The translations under genes were made by a program, and so were the position numbers. A DNA stretch of 64,000 nucleotides from DATKEJ01 sp963768715 (GTDB lineage Bacteria > Bacteroidota > Rhodothermia > Rhodothermales > DATKEJ01). The DNA lies in contig CAVYJC010000011.1 of NCBI GenBank assembly GCA_963768715.1, positions 1 through 64,000 on the forward strand. The letters are read 5' to 3'. Under the pieces are notes generated by a model, which ran no database searches, was not told the origin of the DNA, and saw only the letters and a program-made list of their open reading frames with translations. This document shows, piece after piece, positions 35,950 to 43,661 of the stretch (position 1 is its first letter; each line of letters begins with the position of its first letter).

Positions 35950-36927
35950 ATGGATCTGCGTTTCGTATCGATATCGGAGGCGAGGCCGGGTCCAAAGTGG
36001 CAGGCGGTTTTTGAGCGTCACTGGCCGGCGTACAAGAAATGGTTTCTCTCGGAGGGTCACCGTGCCCGTCCCGGATACCAGAGCTCGCTGAAGGCACTCC
36101 GAAACCACATGCCCGAGCTTGTACCGATTTACGAGTCGCTCGTCGAGCTTGCCGGAGGCGGCGACCTCGAGGCGAGATTTCTGAGCTTGTATTGTCCGCC
36201 GCCTTACCTCTCGGGCTGCTCGCAGGCTGTGTGGTCGCGGGATCGGCCGGTCCTCGTGAGGAACTACGATTACAGTCCGCGACTCTTCGAAGGGCGACTG
36301 CTCCGCACCGAGTGGCGTCGGCCCGTGATTTCGGTGATCGACTGCCTCTGGGGCGTACTCGACGGTATGAACGATGCGGGGTTGGCGGTGTCCCTTTCGT
36401 TCGGAGGTAACAAGACCGTCGGGGAAGGCTTCGGCGTCCCGCTCATCCTGCGCTACGTGCTGGAAACCTGTGACGACGCCGAGTCAGCGTCCAAAGTCCT
36501 GCAGCGCATTCCCACGCACATGCATTACAACATCACCGTGGCAGATCGGGAGGGGACGTTCTTCACCGCGCACCTTGCTCCCGACCGACCGGCAATCATC
36601 AGGGCTGAACCCGTCAGCACGAATCACCAGGACCGGGTCGAGTGGGATGACTATGCTCGGATGACGACGACCGTCGAACGGAAGGAACATCTCCAGGCGC
36701 GGCTGGCCGATCCGGAGGAAACCGAGCAGACCTTCCTCAACCGGTTCCTCGAACCGCCGCTGTACAGTACCCGGTTCGACAAAGCATTCGGAACGCTGTA
36801 CACGGCTGCCTACTATCCAGAGACCCTCGAGGCCGAGTACCGCTGGCCCGGCGGCCGGAGCCTGCGGCAGTCTTTCGAGAATTTCAAAGAGGGGACGACG
36901 GTCATCCGGTTGAAGCGGGCCGCTTGA
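35950..36927 (+). CDS. C45-family Ntn hydrolase (acyltransferase-like)
   Basis: A 325-residue protein of the acyl-CoA:6-aminopenicillanate acyltransferase (C45) family. The expected autocatalytic cysteine is C90 in YLSGCSQAVWSRDRPVLVRN, and RNYDYSPRLFEGRLLRTEW follows as in the family. In this family the precursor is cleaved before the Cys to expose it as nucleophile; here 89 residues precede it. VIDCLWGVLDGMNDAGLAVS and the MHYNITVADREGTFFTAHL segments complete the core. Members hydrolyse or transfer amide-bound acyl or beta-alanyl groups. It is six bases downstream of the ATP-grasp gene and ends the operon; a heptamer repeat starts on the next base. Confidence 0.88.
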   Translation: MDLRFVSISEARPGPKWQAVFERHWPAYKKWFLSEGHRARPGYQSSLKALRNHMPELVPIYESLVELAGGGDLEARFLSLYCPPPYLSGCSQAVWSRDRPVLVRNYDYSPRLFEGRLLRTEWRRPVISVIDCLWGVLDGMNDAGLAVSLSFGGNKTVGEGFGVPLILRYVLETCDDAESASKVLQRIPTHMHYNITVADREGTFFTAHLAPDRPAIIRAEPVSTNHQDRVEWDDYARMTTTVERKEHLQARLADPEETEQTFLNRFLEPPLYSTRFDKAFGTLYTAAYYPETLEAEYRWPGGRSLRQSFENFKEGTTVIRLKRAA

Positions 36928-37025
<98 letters not shown>

Positions 37026-37175
37026 TTATCATCCAGCATTCATGATTCGGCACGGGGAGTCGGTTGCGGAACCTTAGAGGATACGCGTACCTTAAATGCT
37101 CGCTCGTCAAGAGCCTTCGTAGGATGATGCCGGGGGCCTGCCTCGGCGTAGCCGAACGGAGTGAGGCGAAGACGG

Positions 37176-37262
37176 GCCCAAGTGGCGGAATTGGTAGACG
37201 CGCTACGTTCAGGGCGTAGTGGCCTTATGGCCGTGGAGGTTCGAGTCCTCTCTTGGGCACCA
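37176..37262 (+). tRNA. tRNA-Leu (anticodon CAG)
   Basis: An 87-base type II tRNA with encoded CCA. The acceptor stem GCCCAAG (37176-37182) pairs with CTTGGGC (37252-37258), followed by A and CCA. The anticodon stem CTACG/CGTAG encloses the loop TTCAGGG with anticodon CAG at 37210-37212. The long variable arm (GTGGCCTTATGGCCG) and the T arm GGTTCGAGTCC are complete. Confidence 0.97.
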
Positions 37263-37298
37263 GAAAACTGCAGACACCAAATTCAAACACCAAAGTTG

Positions 37299-37324
37299 GG
37301 GCACGCCGACGGCGTGCCCTTTTT
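37299..37324 (+). terminator. Intrinsic terminator of tRNA-Leu
   Basis: Stem GGGCACGCC / GGCGTGCCC with loop GAC, followed by five T. It starts 37 bases after the tRNA. The preceding TTCAAACACC (37282-37291) also occurs at the ends of the two nucleotidyltransferase cassettes. Confidence 0.9.
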
Positions 37325-37514
37325 GGTTGTTCGCTGAACCTGATCGGTCTGCCTGCCGGGATCTAGCAGCACCCCCGTTGCTCAACGTCGGTAGCCAAAA
37401 CGACAACCCGGCTCCATGCTTACCTAACCCAGCCCCACGGCTCTACTCGGAGCGAACAAAACCTGCCTCCGTCGGTCAAAACAGCCTTTGGACCAGTGCG
37501 CGTTGGCTGAGACC

Positions 37515-37688
37515 ATGGAGAAACAAGCACGGATACGAAAACAGGTCGGCTCGAACAAGTCGCTGACTCCATTACAGCGGGCCTTCCTCCTGAGAACACT
37601 GATCCTTCCGTTCACAAAAGCAGATCTTGAGCGAGAAACCAACTTCGTTCGAAGAGTTGTTGGCCGATCTAAGTCGGCACGGCGTTGA
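37515..37688 (+). pseudogene. Small first gene of the cassette, frameshifted copy
   Basis: ATG at 37515: MEKQARIRKQVGSNKSLTPL. Compared with copy 2, one base is missing at about 37575, so the reading frame runs on past the usual stop into the nucleotidyltransferase gene and ends at 37688. In copy 2 the gene stops in a TTGA overlap with its partner. A TTG nine codons upstream (37488) is another possible start in both copies. The 38-residue basic product is too short to assign. Confidence 0.4.
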
Positions 37689-38097
37689 GTACATCCTCGT
37701 AGGAGGGTTGGCAGTGGCACTGTGTGGTTTCATTCGCGCAACGCTGGACGTAGACATTCTTGTACAGGCGGCAGAGGGAAATATCCGCCGGCTGCTGGAC
37801 CGACTCGCTCTCTTCGGAGAAGGTCACGCCCGGGAACTCAAGGTGAACGATTTCACGCTGGAAGAGGGTAGTATCCGCATAGTCGAAGATTTTGCAGTCG
37901 ATGTCTTCACTCTGATGAGTGGCAACACCTACGAGGATATGTTGCCGCTTACGGCGCGGCACAGGATTGAGGACACAGAGGTTGTGTTTCTCAATGCTGA
38001 GGGTTTGATCATGCTCAAGGCCGACTCGTTGCGCCCACAAGATCAAATTGATGTGCAGACCCTCAAGGACATCATGCGAGGTCAGGACAGTCAATAG
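37627..38097 (+). CDS. Nucleotidyltransferase (DUF6036/AbiEii-like), cassette copy 1
   Basis: A 156-residue protein starting at TTG 37627 (MSEKPTSFEELLADLSRHGV). The N-terminal nucleotidyltransferase core is YILVGGLAVALCGFIRATLD followed by VDILV, i.e. the GG-helix and the D-x-D pair (RATLDVDIL); a third acidic residue is likely in EDFAVDVFTLMSG. The fold adds a nucleotide to a target (tRNA, protein or antibiotic) in related AbiE-type toxins and in DUF6036 proteins, whose target is unknown. The protein is soluble. It differs from the 45.5-kb copy at about nine positions, none in the active-site residues. A toxin-antitoxin role is suspected but not shown. Confidence 0.85.
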   Translation: MSEKPTSFEELLADLSRHGVEYILVGGLAVALCGFIRATLDVDILVQAAEGNIRRLLDRLALFGEGHARELKVNDFTLEEGSIRIVEDFAVDVFTLMSGNTYEDMLPLTARHRIEDTEVVFLNAEGLIMLKADSLRPQDQIDVQTLKDIMRGQDSQ

Positions 38098-38552
38098 GCC
38101 TCAAATCTGATCGACGGCTCTGATCGAGCGGATCATGTTTTTGTCCAACCAATACCACGATCGCTCGTGAGCGACTGGGCGCCAAGATGGCCGCCGGATA
38201 ACTTCAAACACCGGATCTTGGCCCCGAGCGGGTGGGGCTTCAGGCTGCAAACTTAGGGTGCGCCGGTCGGCGCGCCCTTTTCTGTTTGTGCCGGCTAGCG
38301 GCCGGGGGGCAAAGTCTTCGTCACAGAACGCCCGACTCAACTCTGATCCTGACTCTCCTTCTTGCTTCCGATTCCGACCAACCTCCGCGTTGGCGAGTCT
38401 CGGCCATTTCAACCGGATCGTGCCGGTGTCGGAAGATCCGGACTCGTGTTCGTCCGGCCAGTGAACCGCGAATCTCGTCAGGGCCTCGGGCGCTGGGTAA
38501 TCCGCGGGAGAGCAACCAGAAAAGCGGGGTCCAGTCGAGCGTCTAATCGAAA
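38098..38552. other. Spacer after cassette copy 1
   Basis: The first 115 bases belong to the duplicated cassette. A terminator lies at 38256-38281. The remaining 270 bases have no coding signal in any frame that I can support. Confidence 0.6.
38256..38281 (+). terminator. Intrinsic terminator after cassette copy 1
   Basis: Stem GGGTGCGCC / GGCGCGCCC (one G-T pair) with loop GGTC, then TTTT. It is close in sequence to the terminator of cassette copy 2. Confidence 0.8.
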
Positions 38553-39308
38553 TCAATGCGCGAAGAGCTCACCGTTGTGCTCCCTCAAGTAACTTAGACG
38601 AACGTCCACCGCTCGGAGCATCGTCTGCAATTCCTCGACCTTCAGCATGTAGGTTTCACCACCGAACTCGAACAGCGCATACGGCTTGTCAAAGACAAGT
38701 CCAAACCGCAGAGTGCCCTCACCAAGATCAATGCTTTTCGTCTCATGGACCCTGCCGTCCGTGCCGAAGGGGTCGCCTTCGACCAGGTAGGAATACAAGT
38801 TCCTAACTTCATCCGGAGTGAGCCTGAAGCTGACGACGCTTAGGCTCGGGTTTTCAAGTGACTCGTACATGCGAAGGACCTTCATTTCATCCTTCGCATG
38901 AGTCTGTTCCAAGGTTACCGTTGCATAGTACGCAGTGTCACTTGACGAAGCCGGGGCGTGGTCATGCCATGCTTCGATACTGGGATACTTGTGAGTCACG
39001 TCAACATGAGCCGAGACTTGAAATTCAAGAAGCGGAATTTCGCCGAGTTTCTTGTCGAAGTACTCTTCATACCTGCCGTCTTGGTCGGCGCCGGAAGCAG
39101 CACGGCCGAACGCTTGGACGAACTTCCTGAGGAAGATGTCCTCTTTGGACAGAACGCGTGATTTGAACTTGTGAAACGGGAAGGAGATGGTCTCCGTTCT
39201 TGTCACCGGCGTAGTCCGAGAGTAGTCGGCATGTCCCTGTCCGAGTGCGACATTTGCGCTAATCAGATTGAGGACGATCGTCGTGGCCGTTGCGAGTCTG
39301 ACAATCAT
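38553..39308 (-). CDS. Exported protein of unknown function
   Basis: ATG at 39308 gives 251 residues with a signal peptide (MIVRLATATTIVLNLISANVA, cleavage near LGQ). A longer in-frame start at 39407 would add no signal and is not preferred. The mature part is alpha/beta with no cysteine; the C-terminal third (GTLRFGLVFDKPYALFEFGG, YMLKVEELQTMLRAVDVRL) is the most compact part. No T9SS tail. It lies between the cassette and the large T9SS gene on the same strand, 118 bases downstream. No family recognised. Confidence 0.7.
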   Translation of the reverse strand: MIVRLATATTIVLNLISANVALGQGHADYSRTTPVTRTETISFPFHKFKSRVLSKEDIFLRKFVQAFGRAASGADQDGRYEEYFDKKLGEIPLLEFQVSAHVDVTHKYPSIEAWHDHAPASSSDTAYYATVTLEQTHAKDEMKVLRMYESLENPSLSVVSFRLTPDEVRNLYSYLVEGDPFGTDGRVHETKSIDLGEGTLRFGLVFDKPYALFEFGGETYMLKVEELQTMLRAVDVRLSYLREHNGELFAH

Positions 39309-39425
39309 TTCGGTCACTCTTGGTTGATCGGGAACAGCCGTCAATATAGTGGAGCACCAAGGTAGTCGGATTCGGGCTGCCGAGGTCAACCAACATTTCG
39401 ATCCCACTGTCGTGAGGTCGAGTCC

Positions 39426-41987
39426 TCATCGAACAATCGTCATCGCTCCAGAACGCGTTCCCAAATCACTGACCAATTCGTAGAAGAATACTCCAGCTTG
39501 GCAACGAACCTCGGCACGATCCGATACGAATGAGATACCGGCGTCAAGCATTCCCAGTGATTCCTGGCGCAATCTCCGGCCGAGCGGATCAATGATCAAC
39601 AGACTAACGGTTGTTCGGCGTGGCAAGCTAAATGGAATGCTTGTGCTTTGATTGAATGGGTTCGGGTAGTTGCTATCGACAGTGAACCTTTCCGGGACTT
39701 CGAGTTCATTATCGGTCGCGGTTCTTGTCGGATAGCCTTCGTCAAAAGCTTGTCTCACCTTCGTGGCTGAAGTGCGCAAGCTCGCAATGGAGTCGAAACG
39801 ATCATTTCCTTGGGCCCAGATGATTGCCAGCGTCACATTACGAGTTTGTCCAGGATGCAGCGAGAAGGGTCCCAATGAAGCAACGAAACGCCTTTCGCCC
39901 GGCTGGTTCCTCGTCCCGGCACCGTCAATGTTCGCCTCACTCCAAAAGTTTGGCGGTATACCTGTGTACATGAGGGTCGTCGGCGTCCCGTCTTTCCCGT
40001 CACCGCCAAAAGTCAGCGCTGAACCGTCTCGCCATTTCCCGCTGAGATACTGGTAGGCTTCTTGACCAGACGTCGGGTTGCCGAACGACGAGTCGTCATC
40101 ACGATATGCTATGAAGCGGGTCAAGCCGATCGTCTCATCGGCCTCGTCCACCTCCCCGTCATGATCGTTGTCAACCCCATCATCGGCGACGTTTACGCCT
40201 TCAAGTGCAACTACTCCCACGGCACTGGGTGTGTCCCCATAACCGTATTCGCCTCCATCGAAGTTGTCTCCATTCCAAACGAATGCAATTCCGTTTGTTG
40301 AATCAAATCCAACGTAGTCGTCGGTTGGGTCACCGAGAGCCGCGTCCACCCAGAGTCCGAGAAACACTGCGCCCACGCTCGTTCCCCCTTTGTGCTCCAG
40401 AACGAGGTTGAGGAGAATCGAGTTGTTAATCGCAGATTGTTTGCTCAGCGAAGCATACGCAGTGCCCCTCACCTCCAGTCCAATCGGTGAAGTCCCTGAC
40501 CAGTCATGTTGATTTCCGGCATCATTCATCACCCACCAGATTGTCTGGTCGCCCTTGAGCTGCGGTCGATCACCGTTGGCAAGATTATAGTTGTTCGGGT
40601 TACCATCTCGATCAACCACTGGAGCGCCCAATTGGTAAGGCCAGTCTGCAAGATCTTGCGACGCGGCACCCGATGACTCGTATTGGCGTAGATCTTCCAC
40701 GCTGACTTTGAAGATTCGGTCGTATGATGAACAGTCATCCGACGGCTCGCCGTCCGAATCGAGCGGACCGGGGAAGAACTCCCATGGCCCGAAATCTGAG
40801 GCGGCAACTCGAAGCTCCTTTTCAATCAAACCACCTACCCAGATTCCCCCGATCGATAACGCTTGGTGTCCTGATCCGACAGGAACCTCGAAATATGGTG
40901 GTTGCAGGGAACTGTTTCCGAACAGACTGCCGTTGTTGAAAATGGTGGTTTGGACGTTGTTTGCATCGAGTTGATGACTCGCGGTCGCGGGCTCGCAACT
41001 CCCAACTGGCACTGGCGTCGGCATGCGATTTGGCACTCCTATAGTCTGCAAGCCGATGTCCCACGCTCCAGCGCCGATCCCGTCGTCGAATCTCGAGAGG
41101 CTCCGGCCGGGAGGCGCTACAACTGCTGCCTCCCCTTCGATCCACAGCCCTGCAGCAGTGGCTTGTTGCTCTCTCGAATGGGCGCCCTCACCGTAGGCCA
41201 GGTAGTCAACAAGAATCCCGGGTGACTGATCCTCGTTTCCCTCGTACAGAGCAACCTCGTCGCTCTCAGAGTCGAGCTGGTCGAAGATCGAGACGAAGAA
41301 TCCACCGGGGCTGACGAGCATCGAATTGGTCAGCCGGCCGAGATCGCGAATTCGAGAACAGTCCGAACCATTGCATATCCACCACAGGGAAAGATCGATT
41401 TCGCCTGTCCCTGAGTTGAGCATCTCGACATATCCGTGCTCGATGTCGATTTCATTAAGTTGCATGATCGGTACCGGCCGCTCATTCGCGGAGCCGAGAG
41501 TAGGCAAACCTTTGCTCCAGGAAGCAGCGCCCGGTGCAGTTGCGAAACGCGACATCGTCCAACCAAAGCCAGGTCTTGCGACCGACTCGCCAGTTGTCCA
41601 GAGTCCCGCCTGGGCGGCAAGGGGTTCTCGTGTGTTTGTGCCTGCGCCGTAGCGGAGGTAGTCGGCCAATGAGCCAGAGTCAGAGAAGTTGGGTCCGACG
41701 TAAAGTGCGACCTCACCGTTTGCTTGCAAATCGGGGAAATCGATCACCACGAACAGGTCGGCAATGATACTCGTCGAACCCACGCTAATCGCGAGTGTCC
41801 CAATCTGTCGGCAATTGGAGGAGTTGCAGAGCCACCAGTTGGCGACGTCTTGCGTGGTTGCTCCAGCATTTCGTAGCTCGACCCGCTTCTCATCCAGACT
41901 GACCTCGTTGAGAACAACCTGGGCTCGAGCCAGACGTACCGATCCCGCAACAGAAAGAATAACGATTAGGACCGCGACGCCTCTCAT
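39426..41987 (-). CDS. Large T9SS-exported protein with lamin-tail-like domains
   Basis: An 853-residue secreted protein: signal peptide to ARA, then two repeats of about 150 residues, each starting with VVLNEVSLDEKRVELRNAGA or MQLNEIDIEHGYVEMLNSGT and including WWLCNSSNCRQIG or WWICNGSDCSRIR. These are lamin-tail-like beta domains with a paired disulfide. A calcium-loop stretch DDGVDNDHDGEVDEADETIG sits near residue 610, and a T9SS tail (SNYPNPFNQSTSIPFSLPRR to TRSGAMTIVR) closes the chain. It would be displayed on or released from the surface. The exact function is unknown; adhesion or nuclease accessory roles have been proposed for lamin-tail proteins in other bacteria. Confidence 0.85.
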   Translation of the reverse strand: MRGVAVLIVILSVAGSVRLARAQVVLNEVSLDEKRVELRNAGATTQDVANWWLCNSSNCRQIGTLAISVGSTSIIADLFVVIDFPDLQANGEVALYVGPNFSDSGSLADYLRYGAGTNTREPLAAQAGLWTTGESVARPGFGWTMSRFATAPGAASWSKGLPTLGSANERPVPIMQLNEIDIEHGYVEMLNSGTGEIDLSLWWICNGSDCSRIRDLGRLTNSMLVSPGGFFVSIFDQLDSESDEVALYEGNEDQSPGILVDYLAYGEGAHSREQQATAAGLWIEGEAAVVAPPGRSLSRFDDGIGAGAWDIGLQTIGVPNRMPTPVPVGSCEPATASHQLDANNVQTTIFNNGSLFGNSSLQPPYFEVPVGSGHQALSIGGIWVGGLIEKELRVAASDFGPWEFFPGPLDSDGEPSDDCSSYDRIFKVSVEDLRQYESSGAASQDLADWPYQLGAPVVDRDGNPNNYNLANGDRPQLKGDQTIWWVMNDAGNQHDWSGTSPIGLEVRGTAYASLSKQSAINNSILLNLVLEHKGGTSVGAVFLGLWVDAALGDPTDDYVGFDSTNGIAFVWNGDNFDGGEYGYGDTPSAVGVVALEGVNVADDGVDNDHDGEVDEADETIGLTRFIAYRDDDSSFGNPTSGQEAYQYLSGKWRDGSALTFGGDGKDGTPTTLMYTGIPPNFWSEANIDGAGTRNQPGERRFVASLGPFSLHPGQTRNVTLAIIWAQGNDRFDSIASLRTSATKVRQAFDEGYPTRTATDNELEVPERFTVDSNYPNPFNQSTSIPFSLPRRTTVSLLIIDPLGRRLRQESLGMLDAGISFVSDRAEVRCQAGVFFYELVSDLGTRSGAMTIVR

Positions 41988-42443
41988 ATGACGTGTGGTA
42001 ATGCCTACAGAGGTCCCACGAACTTACGCGACGGTGATCAGAATCCCCATGTATTTGTTCGCGACCTTCGTTCCGGTCTCCCTAGCGCCATTGCCTCACA
42101 TACCCCTGTCCTCCCCGTCATTTGTGTCATTTCTCTCTGGGGAGGAAAATGACACTTGGCGAGGGGTGCCAACCGATCTCTTCCCGCAGCACGAAGCAAA
42201 ACATCCGCTGAGCGCAGCGCCCGAGTCACTGAAGCCGGAGTGACGCAGCCCTTCCGACCACACCCCGACAACAACGACAGAGAATCCCCTGTCATGAATA
42301 CCGCGAAGTTCCGTCACGCGGTTCGATCCCGTTTTGTTCTGTTGGTACGTTTCGCAAATCACGTTGCAGCGCCGGGCCCACATGGTCGGTCCGGTGCAAG
42401 ACATGAACACGAGGTTGGTCATTACGCAAATGGGAAATCAACT
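41988..42443. other. 456-base leader region of the aspat-pckA operon
   Basis: No gene of its own is supported. It is divergent between the T9SS gene at 41987 (minus) and the aminotransferase at 42444 (plus). The only structured part is the 42109-42155 pseudoknot. The weakly coding-like run between 42156 and 42443 has no start or signal I would defend. Confidence 0.55.
42109..42155 (+). ncRNA. Candidate H-type pseudoknot in the aminotransferase leader
   Basis: On the plus strand TCCTCCCC (42109-42116) pairs with GGGGAGGA (42139-42146), and GTGTCATTT (42124-42132) pairs with AAATGACAC (42147-42155). Eight and nine perfect pairs interlock in the order S1-S2-S1'-S2' with no base between S1' and S2', which is the classic H-type pseudoknot with stacked stems. 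It lies 289 bases before the ATG at 42444. Nothing shows that it is transcribed or that it binds a ligand. Confidence 0.45.
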
Positions 42444-43661
42444 ATGAACCTGAGCCTCATCGGAAAATCCATAAGTGAATCGGTCACCCTGAAGCTCAAC
42501 GAGACGGCGGCCATTCTTCGGGCCAAGGGGGAACCGGTGATTCATCTCGGCGGCGGCGAACCCAAATCCAGGGCCCCGCTCGACGCCATCGTGGCCGCCG
42601 CAGGGTTGATCAATAGCGGGGAGGTACGCTATACCCCTGCGGATGGCACGCCCGCATTGAAACAGGCAATCATTCGCTACACGGAGGAATTCTACGGTCG
42701 GAAGGTGGAGCCCGAAAACGTGATTGCTTCAGGCGGGGCCAAGCAGTCAATCATGGTCGCCCTGCAGGCCATCCTGAATCCACAGGAAGAAGTGATCTTC
42801 CCGGCCCCATACTGGGTGAGCTACCCGGAAATGGCGAAGATGGTCGGCGCGGTCCCCGTGCCGGTCCCTCCCGAGGACGGTTCTTTTTATCCCCGGCTGG
42901 AAGACATCGAGCGGTACGTCACGTCCTACACGAAGGCCGTGATCATCAATAGTCCCAACAACCCGACGGGGGCGATGTATCCCGAGCAATTCATCGCCGA
43001 GATCGTGGAGTTCTGCGAAGAACGCGGCCTGTTTCTGATCATGGACGATATCTACCACCGCCTCGTGTTCGACGGCAAGCGGCCCATCAGCTGCTACAAG
43101 TTCTCCAAGGATCTGAGCGATAACTCGAAGCTCATCGTGATCAACGGCGTATCCAAGCAGTACGCCATGACAGGGTTCCGAATCGGCTGGGCCGTAGCCA
43201 GCAAGCGGATCATCAGCGTCATGACCAACATCCAGTCCCACCAGACGTCCGGGCCTTCAGCCGTCATGCAGGTCGCCGCTGCGGCCGCGCTCAACGGCAT
43301 CCAGTCAAGCGTGGAAAGCCTGCGAATGACACTGGAGAACAACCGCAACGTCATGGTGGAGCGGCTGAGAGCGTTCGACGGCGTCAAGACGGTCGTGCCG
43401 GACGGCACCTTCTACTGCTTCCCCGACTTCCGGGCTTATGAGAAGGATTCGACCAAGCTGAGCAAGTTCCTGCTGGACAAGGTCCGCGTGGTCACGGTTC
43501 CGGGGGTTGAGTTCGGGATGGAAGGCTTCCTGCGCCTGTCCACGTGCGGTACGATCAAGGACATCACCGAAGGCATCGACCGGATCAAGTGGGCGCTCGA
43601 TCCCAATGCACCGAACGAACTGTTTATTGGCGAGAGAAAGTTAGTGAGGGACTGGGTATGA
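42444..43661 (+). CDS. Aspartate aminotransferase (class I, PLP)
   Basis: ATG at 42444 gives 405 residues. The fold-type I class I core is complete: GEVRYTPADGTPALKQAIIR, VIASGGAKQSIMVALQAILN, FPAPYWVSYPEMAKMVGA, INSPNNPTGAMYPEQFIAEI with the N-P-N/N-P-T-G loop, FLIMDDIYHRLVFDGK with Asp and Tyr contacts, K238 in VINGVSKQYAMTGFRIGW (PLP lysine) and FRIGWAV with the R386-like arginine downstream (RLSTCG). The product turns aspartate and 2-oxoglutarate into oxaloacetate and glutamate. Its stop overlaps the ATG of pckA (ATGA at 43658-43661), so both are made in step, joining transamination to PEP formation. Confidence 0.94.
   Translation: MNLSLIGKSISESVTLKLNETAAILRAKGEPVIHLGGGEPKSRAPLDAIVAAAGLINSGEVRYTPADGTPALKQAIIRYTEEFYGRKVEPENVIASGGAKQSIMVALQAILNPQEEVIFPAPYWVSYPEMAKMVGAVPVPVPPEDGSFYPRLEDIERYVTSYTKAVIINSPNNPTGAMYPEQFIAEIVEFCEERGLFLIMDDIYHRLVFDGKRPISCYKFSKDLSDNSKLIVINGVSKQYAMTGFRIGWAVASKRIISVMTNIQSHQTSGPSAVMQVAAAAALNGIQSSVESLRMTLENNRNVMVERLRAFDGVKTVVPDGTFYCFPDFRAYEKDSTKLSKFLLDKVRVVTVPGVEFGMEGFLRLSTCGTIKDITEGIDRIKWALDPNAPNELFIGERKLVRDWV

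Larger units (their letters stand above)
37453..38212 (+). repeat. Duplicated nucleotidyltransferase cassette, copy 1
   Basis: This 760-base segment is almost the same as 45361-46123 (offset 7908 at the start, 7911 at the end). It begins CGAACAAAACCTG and ends TTCAAACACC, and spans a tiny first gene, the nucleotidyltransferase gene and about 115 bases of 3' sequence. The same TTCAAACACC occurs before the tRNA-Leu terminator, which might be the joining site. No transposase or inverted ends are seen. Confidence 0.85.

Noticed and set aside
37176..37325. tRNA-Leu as an integration site with a genomic island
   Set aside because: No integrase and no repeat of the tRNA 3' end were found; only the TTCAAACACC word is shared with the cassettes.
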